DNA of 32,564 nucleotides from an uncultured Bacilli bacterium (lineage in GTDB: Bacteria; Bacillota_I; Bacilli_A; RF39; UBA660), in contig CANRJE010000003.1 in NCBI GenBank assembly GCA_947630865.1, forward strand, positions 1-32,564, given 5' to 3'. The notes under the pieces are model-generated. The model worked only from the letters and a program-made list of their open reading frames with translations, had not been told where the DNA came from and ran no database searches. Shown piece by piece: positions 26,856 to 32,564 of the stretch (within the stretch, counting starts at the first letter, position 1; every line of letters begins with the position of its first letter). The position numbers and the translations under genes are program-made.

Positions 26856-28630
26856 ATTTTTTCATATATTTCTCTTATTTCTTCTTTAGAAAATATAACT
26901 GGACTATTTTTTAGTCTTTCCTCGTTAACACTTTCAAGAAGTATAGAGATATCTTTATCTTTTATTTCTACTTTGTCTAATTTCATATAAGAAATTATTT
27001 CACGAACTTTTAAAATACTCTCTTCAATAGTTTTAACTTTAAAGATATTTGCAATTTTAAGTAGTTTAGTTTCTAATTCTTTATCCTTTTTTGAATACTT
27101 TAATAATTTCTCCCAAACAGGTATTATAGTTAAAGCAACAGCATAACCATGTGGAATATTATAAAGTTTTGTTAATTTATAACTCATAGCATGTGGAGCT
27201 GTTGTCCTAGTTATGTTAATTGCACGACCACTTAAATTAGCTGCTGTTAAAATATCTTTATATGTTTTTTCATCTTCATTCAAATAATTTTTATAATTAT
27301 CTTCTATTAATTCTAATGACTTTTTAGCATATTCTATACTTTTTATATTTGAACCCTTTGACCATAATGACTCAATTGCTTGACAAATAGCATCTAAAAG
27401 CGTTACTTTCTTTTGATATAAAGGTAAAGTTTTTAAAATATTTTTATCTAAAATAATTTTATTAGGATAAATACTTCCATGATCAACTGAGAATTTTTCA
27501 TTTTTATAATATATTACCGCGAAAGAAGTAGATTCACTTCCTGTACCTGCTGTTGTTGGAATTGCTATTAAAGGTATATTTTGATACTTATATTTTTTAT
27601 TTAAAAAATCAAGAGCATTATCTAATCCTGAAAATAATTTTATACATTTAGCTGTATCAATAGCACTTCCACCACCAATTGCAACAACTATATTATATTT
27701 ATCTTTTTTAAATTGTTGAACACCAAGTTTTACATCTTCATAAGTTGGATTAGAACTAAAATCAGTAAATATTTTCTTATCATAATCTTTAAAACTTAAA
27801 TCTACTTCTGAACTTATTCTTTTACTACATACAAAAAATATTTTTTCATTTTTTTTTAATACCTTATGTAATGTTTTTACATAATCATCTGATTCATATA
27901 CTTCTTGTTCTCTAAAATCATAATATTTAATCTCTTCTCGAACTCTTTTATAATCATCTTCATTATCTATTTCATCAATATAATCATCACTATAGGAAAT
28001 ACCAATGATATTTAATTTATCACTTATTTCATTTAAAGCATTTTCAGCATAAACATTTGTAATTCCTTTTTCTACAAATTCATGAACTTTTTCTTTCCAC
28101 AAGTTTAAATCTTTTTTACTTAATTTATAAAGTGGTTGAAAAGCATAACAATCTGAATCAAATATATTAATAGATACTTCTTTTAATTTATTATCTTTAA
28201 ATCTTCCTTTGAAATCTTTTTCAGGTAAAGCTTTCTTTTCATTGTAAAGACAAATAGAAGGTCTTTCATCTTCTAGCATTTTTATAACTAAATTACGATT
28301 AAAAACTAAATCACCATGTAAAAGTAAAAAATCATCATCTAAATAGTCTCTTGCATTATCCATTGAAACAATATAATTTGTTTTATCATATATTGGATTA
28401 GGAACAAACGTAAAATGTAAATATGGATATTTACTTGCAATTTCATGGAGTTGTTCAGCAAAAGGTCCGGTTGTTATAACAAAATCTTTAATACCACAAC
28501 TACTAAGTATTCTAATTTGTCTTTCAAATATCGTTTCTGAATTATATAATTCAACCATACATTTTGGTCTAAATTCTGTCATTTTACCCATTCTGATACC
28601 ACGACCAGAGTTAAATATTAATGCTTTCAT
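26843..28630 (-). CDS. Fusion: N-terminal nucleotidyltransferase (LicC/PntC-like) + C-terminal iron-containing alcohol dehydrogenase (phosphonoacetaldehyde reductase-like)
   Basis: N-terminal ALIFNSGRGIRMGKMTEFRPKCMVEL; C-terminal GGGSAIDTAK, PTTAGTGSESTSF, DAICQAIESLWS, APHAMSYKLTKLYNIPHGYAVAL (Fe-ADH). Confidence 0.88.
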   Translation of the reverse strand: MKALIFNSGRGIRMGKMTEFRPKCMVELYNSETIFERQIRILSSCGIKDFVITTGPFAEQLHEIASKYPYLHFTFVPNPIYDKTNYIVSMDNARDYLDDDFLLLHGDLVFNRNLVIKMLEDERPSICLYNEKKALPEKDFKGRFKDNKLKEVSINIFDSDCYAFQPLYKLSKKDLNLWKEKVHEFVEKGITNVYAENALNEISDKLNIIGISYSDDYIDEIDNEDDYKRVREEIKYYDFREQEVYESDDYVKTLHKVLKKNEKIFFVCSKRISSEVDLSFKDYDKKIFTDFSSNPTYEDVKLGVQQFKKDKYNIVVAIGGGSAIDTAKCIKLFSGLDNALDFLNKKYKYQNIPLIAIPTTAGTGSESTSFAVIYYKNEKFSVDHGSIYPNKIILDKNILKTLPLYQKKVTLLDAICQAIESLWSKGSNIKSIEYAKKSLELIEDNYKNYLNEDEKTYKDILTAANLSGRAINITRTTAPHAMSYKLTKLYNIPHGYAVALTIIPVWEKLLKYSKKDKELETKLLKIANIFKVKTIEESILKVREIISYMKLDKVEIKDKDISILLESVNEERLKNSPVIFSKEEIREIYEKIKDF

Positions 28631-28636
28631 TCATTA

Positions 28637-29749
28637 TCACCTCAATTTATTTTGAAATTGTTCTTTATTTTCAATAGGTGTTGTTGTTGGTCTTCCTAAA
28701 TCAGCTCTTGATAATTGGTTAGTATTTATAATTAAAGCAGTTAAAGGAGTGTTCTTTAATGTTAAGGTCATTTTTTCTACTTCCTCTTTGGTACTTGCTT
28801 CTAAAACTTCTTTAAAGCCAAAAGACTTTAATATTCCTTTTATATCAATTCTTGATGCAATTGTAGGTTGAGCACCAACTGATTCATGACATCGATTGTT
28901 AATTAATATGTATTTTAAATTAGATTTGGCTTTAGAAATAGCAACAGGCACTCCTCCCATATGCATAATAAAAGCCCCATCACCATCAATACAAAAAATA
29001 TTTTTCTTGGTGTTTAAACTAATTCCAAGAGCAAGAGATAAAGCATGTCCCATTGAACCAACAGTTAAAAAATCATTACCATGACCCATATTATATTTTT
29101 CTCTTAATTCAAAAATTTCTCTTGAGGCTTTACCTGTTGTTGATACTATAAAATCATTAACATCTAATGTTTTTAAAATAGAATCTAATGCTTCTTCACG
29201 AGTTAAATTTGGATTATTTTCTTTAGTTATTCCAACTTCATACTGAGAAAATGTTCCTTTTTTAACTACTAAAGCAATACTTTTTCCTGTTTCTTCTAAA
29301 TATTTTTTACATTCCTTAATCTCTTTTTCATAATCTTCATCTAAAATAAAATATTTAACTCCTAAAGTATCTAAAAGTGGTAAAGTTAATTTGCCTTGTT
29401 TAATATGTTGAGGTTCATCTTTTATCCCTGGCTCTCCACGATAACCAATAATTAATAAAGATGGAATTTTATAAACTTCTTCATCACATAAAGATAAAAG
29501 TGGATTAACAATATTTCCTAATCCAGAATTTTGCATATAAACAACTCCAAATTTCCCAGTTGCTATATTATAACCAGATGAAATTGCTATGGCATTACCT
29601 TCATTAGCTGCAATAATATTGTTATCATCATCTGAATTATCTTTAATAGTTAAACATAATTCTTTTAATAAAGAATCAGGAACTCCTGTAAAAAAAGAAA
29701 AGTCATTTTCTTTTAAAACATCATAAAACTTTTGAGGATTAATCATCAT
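28637..29749 (-). CDS. aepY: Phosphonopyruvate decarboxylase
   Basis: SFFTGVPDSLLKELC; ThDP motif CIDGDGAFIMHMGGVPVAI...ILINNRCHESVGAQPT; next to PEP mutase. Confidence 0.94.
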   Translation of the reverse strand: MMINPQKFYDVLKENDFSFFTGVPDSLLKELCLTIKDNSDDDNNIIAANEGNAIAISSGYNIATGKFGVVYMQNSGLGNIVNPLLSLCDEEVYKIPSLLIIGYRGEPGIKDEPQHIKQGKLTLPLLDTLGVKYFILDEDYEKEIKECKKYLEETGKSIALVVKKGTFSQYEVGITKENNPNLTREEALDSILKTLDVNDFIVSTTGKASREIFELREKYNMGHGNDFLTVGSMGHALSLALGISLNTKKNIFCIDGDGAFIMHMGGVPVAISKAKSNLKYILINNRCHESVGAQPTIASRIDIKGILKSFGFKEVLEASTKEEVEKMTLTLKNTPLTALIINTNQLSRADLGRPTTTPIENKEQFQNKLR

Positions 29750-30626
29750 CTTCTCCTATTACTGTTAATATTTCTTTAACAGGAACACAATATTCTTGAC
29801 TTGCTTCAAGAGAACTTTTATCAACTAAAATCTTTTTAGCTGTTAACATCATATATTTATAAGCACTTCTTAATAAATGATTAGCATAAATAACAATATT
29901 AGCACCCTTCTCAAATAATTCAGTATCTTTTAAATAATTATAGGTTGTTGGAACTAAAACAAGTGGGATATCTGGATATTCTTTTTTAAATTTCTCCATA
30001 AATTCTAAAATTTCACTAGCATCATTTTTATAACTATGAATCATAATTCCAGAAGCTCCTGCTTTTATATAAGTTCTTGCTCTATCTAAAGCATCTTCCA
30101 TAGTCTCTCCTGCAATAAAACTTTCAATTCGAGCAATTATTAAAAAGTCATCAGTTTTTAAAGCACTCTTTCCACGTCTAATCTTTTCAGCAAAAACATT
30201 TTTATCTTCTAAAATTTGAACAGCATCTTGTCCCAATAAAGAGTTTTGTTTTAAACCAGTTTTATCTTCTATAATAACAGCTGATACTCCCATTCTTTCA
30301 AGAGTTCTAACATTATAAACAAAATGTTCAACAAGTCCTCCTGTATCACCATCAACAATAATAGGTTTGGTTGTTACTTCTAATATTTCATCAATTGTCT
30401 TTACCCTACTTGAAAAGTCAACAACTTCATTATCTGGCTTACCTTTAAAAGTTGAATCACATAGAGAACTTAACCACATAGCATCATATTCTAAATCATC
30501 TACTTTAAGATTTTCAACAATTAGCCCACTTAACCCATTAGAAGCTTCCATAACACGTATATGTTTTTTTGTTTCAAGTAATTTTTTTAATTTTCCTCGT
30601 CTTGATTCTGGCATATTGTTTTTCAT
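29739..30626 (-). CDS. pepM: Phosphoenolpyruvate phosphomutase
   Basis: Signature EDKTGLKQNS (EDKxxxxxNS) plus LKKLLETKKHIRVMEASNGLSGLI and VDGDTGG. Confidence 0.96.
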   Translation of the reverse strand: MKNNMPESRRGKLKKLLETKKHIRVMEASNGLSGLIVENLKVDDLEYDAMWLSSLCDSTFKGKPDNEVVDFSSRVKTIDEILEVTTKPIIVDGDTGGLVEHFVYNVRTLERMGVSAVIIEDKTGLKQNSLLGQDAVQILEDKNVFAEKIRRGKSALKTDDFLIIARIESFIAGETMEDALDRARTYIKAGASGIMIHSYKNDASEILEFMEKFKKEYPDIPLVLVPTTYNYLKDTELFEKGANIVIYANHLLRSAYKYMMLTAKKILVDKSSLEASQEYCVPVKEILTVIGEDDD

Positions 30627-30727
30627 ACTTTCACTCCTTTAAATTGCCGTTTTAAAATTTTAATAATGCATATAATTTTTTTATCAAATTTTTATAATCT
30701 ATACAATTAGATTCTACGACAAAATTT

Positions 30728-30736
30728 ATTATAGCA
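30728..30736 (-). promoter_or_regulatory. Extended -10 (TGCTATAAT) upstream of pepM operon
   Basis: Reverse strand TGCTATAAT; T-rich upstream, poor -35; about 100 nt before pepM ATG. Confidence 0.4.
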
Positions 30737-30785
30737 TAAAAAAATAATAAAAAAAAGATATTAGACATTTCTTTCCTCATTTTTG

Positions 30786-30794
30786 TGTTATACT
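30786..30794 (+). promoter_or_regulatory. Extended -10 (TGTTATACT) upstream of superoxide reductase gene
   Basis: Followed by AAGGAGG SD and ATG at 30812; -35 weak. Confidence 0.4.
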
Positions 30795-30811
30795 TATTTT
30801 AAGGAGGAAAA

Positions 30812-31174
30812 ATGGAAGATTTTATTATTAAAAAATGTGAAAAATGTGGCAATCTAGTTAAAGTTATAGGACCATTAAAATGTGAAATGTTATCATGTTG
30901 CAACGATGAAATGACAACAGTTAAAGAAAATTCAGAAGATGCATCTTTTGAAAAACATGTTCCAAGTTATGAAATAAAAAACGATAAACTAGAAGTTACA
31001 GTTAATCACGTAATGGATAAAGACCACTTCATCGAATGGATTTGTTTCAAAACAGAAAATCGTGAAGAATTTGTTTATTTAAAAGATGAAGCTAAAGCAA
31101 CTTTCCCTTATCAAAAAGGAACTTTATATGCTTATTGTAATAAACATGGTCTTTGGTCTAAAGAAGTTCAATAA
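30812..31174 (+). CDS. Desulfoferrodoxin / superoxide reductase
   Basis: Desulforedoxin-type cysteines CEKCG...CC; SOR site EKHVP, VNHVMDKDHFIEWI, YAYCNKHGLW. Confidence 0.95.
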   Translation: MEDFIIKKCEKCGNLVKVIGPLKCEMLSCCNDEMTTVKENSEDASFEKHVPSYEIKNDKLEVTVNHVMDKDHFIEWICFKTENREEFVYLKDEAKATFPYQKGTLYAYCNKHGLWSKEVQ

Positions 31175-31212
31175 AAAAACATAAAGTTTTAAATAGAAAC
31201 TCTATGTTTTTT
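31175..31212. terminator. Bidirectional terminator between SOR gene and cotE-like gene
   Basis: AAAAAACATAAAGTTTT...AAACTCTATGTTTTTT inverted repeat with A/T tracts between converging genes. Confidence 0.7.
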
Positions 31213-31753
31213 ATTTTTCAATATTCGTATCCTCTAAATAATTTTCGGAGACTTCTTTATCAATTTCTTCCATAGCTTTACTTTCATCAACAATTTCTTC
31301 CCAATCGTCCATATTTTCATCAACTAATATTTTAACTTTAGTATCCCCGATTAATTCAATACCAAGTTCTTCTTCAACTACATAGTTGATTTTATTACCT
31401 TCAATATTAACTTCTTTACAGGTTGGATCTTTTAAACTTCTAACGATAATGGAAGCCCCTTGATAATCTACACCTTCTTTTTCACGAATATTAACTGTTT
31501 CTTTATAATTAAACGTTTCTTTTACAACATCTGTTTTAGTATCATTATCATAAGAATACCAAATATTTATATCATAACTTCCTGATACTGTAACCTTTTC
31601 TCCTTCTTTAAGTCCTTGAAAATTATGATTAATAACCCAACAACCTAAAACATTAGATGGCGTTTTATTAACATCTATAAAATGACTATGATTAAAGACT
31701 TTTTTCCCTTTTCCTAAAACAGCTTTTGTAACTATCTCTCTATAATTAGACAT
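31211..31753 (-). CDS. cotE: CotE-like outer spore coat protein
   Basis: MSNYREIVTKAVLGKGKKVFNHSHFIDVNKTPSNVLGCWVINHNF...SGSYDINIWYSYDNDTKTDVVKETFNYKETV closely resembles remembered Bacillus CotE (SEYREIITKAVVGKGRK...ILGCWVINHKY...DINVWYSY..NTKTEVV); acidic tail. Confidence 0.88.
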   Translation of the reverse strand: MSNYREIVTKAVLGKGKKVFNHSHFIDVNKTPSNVLGCWVINHNFQGLKEGEKVTVSGSYDINIWYSYDNDTKTDVVKETFNYKETVNIREKEGVDYQGASIIVRSLKDPTCKEVNIEGNKINYVVEEELGIELIGDTKVKILVDENMDDWEEIVDESKAMEEIDKEVSENYLEDTNIEK

Positions 31754-31822
31754 AAATCCTCCTCATTTTAATGTATGCAACAAAAAGAAAATTGAATACA
31801 AAATAAAATGAGAAGTAGTAAT

Positions 31823-32557
31823 TTACATTATATTTCCATTAGTAATTGCTATATTTTGTCCTGTAATACAAGCTGCTCCATCTGATAGCAAAAATTCAAA
31901 GATTGGTATTACATCTTTAACATCTAAATTTTTTGAAGTTGGACTATTTAGTGCATTTTGTTTAACTACTAACTCTGGTATATTTTTTAAAAACTTAGTT
32001 TCAATCATTGATGGAGAAACACCATTAATTCTAATATTTTTATCAGCATATTCATTTGCAAGAGCTTTTACTAAGCCAAGTAAAGCATATTTAGACGTTA
32101 CATAATTTGCTAAATATTTAGGAGGAATATTTTTTGTATATGATGTTAACATTACAATTACTTTTCCATATTTATTTTTAGCCATGATTGGTAGGAAATT
32201 ATTTAAAATAATTACTAAAGAACGCAAAGAAATATCTATATCATTTTTAAAATCTTCCCAATTTAATTTTGAAAACTTTACATTTTGAACAAGTCCTGCT
32301 GGTAGATGAACAATATCTGTTGGTATCAAATTTAATTCTTTAATACTATTAACAAAATCATAAGTTTTATTTTCATCTTTAAAATCACCTTTTAAAGGTA
32401 TTAGTTTTTCTCCTAAATCTTTTTTTAATTCTATTAACTTTTCACTTTCTCTATTATAATGAGCAATTATGTAATCATAGCCATCCGAAATTTTTTTTAT
32501 CAAAGAAATGCCTATATCAGAAGAAGCTCCTGTTACTAATAATATTTTTTCAGTCAT
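31823..32557 (-). CDS. Short-chain dehydrogenase/reductase
   Basis: LLVTGASSDIGISLIKK, YVTSKYALLGLVKALANEYADKNIRINGVSPSMIET, C-terminal DGAACITGQNIAITNG. Confidence 0.93.
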   Translation of the reverse strand: MTEKILLVTGASSDIGISLIKKISDGYDYIIAHYNRESEKLIELKKDLGEKLIPLKGDFKDENKTYDFVNSIKELNLIPTDIVHLPAGLVQNVKFSKLNWEDFKNDIDISLRSLVIILNNFLPIMAKNKYGKVIVMLTSYTKNIPPKYLANYVTSKYALLGLVKALANEYADKNIRINGVSPSMIETKFLKNIPELVVKQNALNSPTSKNLDVKDVIPIFEFLLSDGAACITGQNIAITNGNIM

Positions 32558-32564
32558 CTAAAAC

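Noticed and set aside
28896-29084. Plus-strand ORF antisense to phosphonopyruvate decarboxylase
   Set aside because: Shadow ORF.
30367-30642. Plus-strand ORF antisense to pepM
   Set aside because: Shadow ORF over a gene with a clear catalytic signature.
1-32564. CRISPR arrays, rRNA, tRNA, IS elements or prophage
   Set aside because: Read for regularly spaced direct repeats, tRNA T-loop-like segments, transposase or integrase motifs; none seen by eye. A tRNAscan/Infernal run would be needed to exclude small RNAs.
1-32564. Mycoplasma-type genetic code (UGA = Trp)
   Set aside because: Gene composition is Mollicutes-like in AT content, but TGA ends the TadE-like gene (3303-3305) and the ogt-linked ORF (25624-25626) exactly at ATGA overlaps, and Trp residues read so far use TGG; standard code fits.

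Overview
AT-rich window from a low-GC Bacilli/Firmicutes-like genome; nearly every gene is on the minus strand. TGA is used as a stop (for example in ATGA overlaps), so the code looks standard. In order: (1) the 5' part of pyruvate phosphate dikinase (1-806). (2) A compact ~14.4 kb minus-strand locus (about 834-15301) that looks like a divergent Tad/Flp-type pilus or secretion machine: CpaF/TadA-like ATPase, two TadB/TadC-like membrane proteins, CpaB/SAF protein, TadE-like proteins, a 58-aa pilin-like ORF missed by the ORF track, and a TadZ-like protein with a degenerate P-loop. It also carries three VirB2/TrbC-like small membrane proteins and a duplicated module of a C-terminally anchored membrane protein plus a Cys-rich vWA protein. 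(3) A divergently transcribed small lipoprotein whose predicted -35 box overlaps that of the pilus operon. (4) A housekeeping block: frr, yqeH, yqeG, uvrC, gmk-like, Smr, PfkB, dtd, and a long RelA/SpoT homolog whose HD hydrolase motifs look lost. (5) Two unrecognised proteins and an Ogt/MGMT. (6) A three-gene phosphonate operon (pepM, ppd, and a nucleotidyltransferase/Fe-alcohol dehydrogenase fusion) suggesting a nucleotide-activated hydroxyethylphosphonate route. (7) Superoxide reductase, a CotE-like spore coat protein and an SDR oxidoreductase. The best candidates for an under-described system are the hybrid pilus locus with duplicated vWA modules and the phosphonate fusion operon. All family calls come from reading motifs, without database searches.
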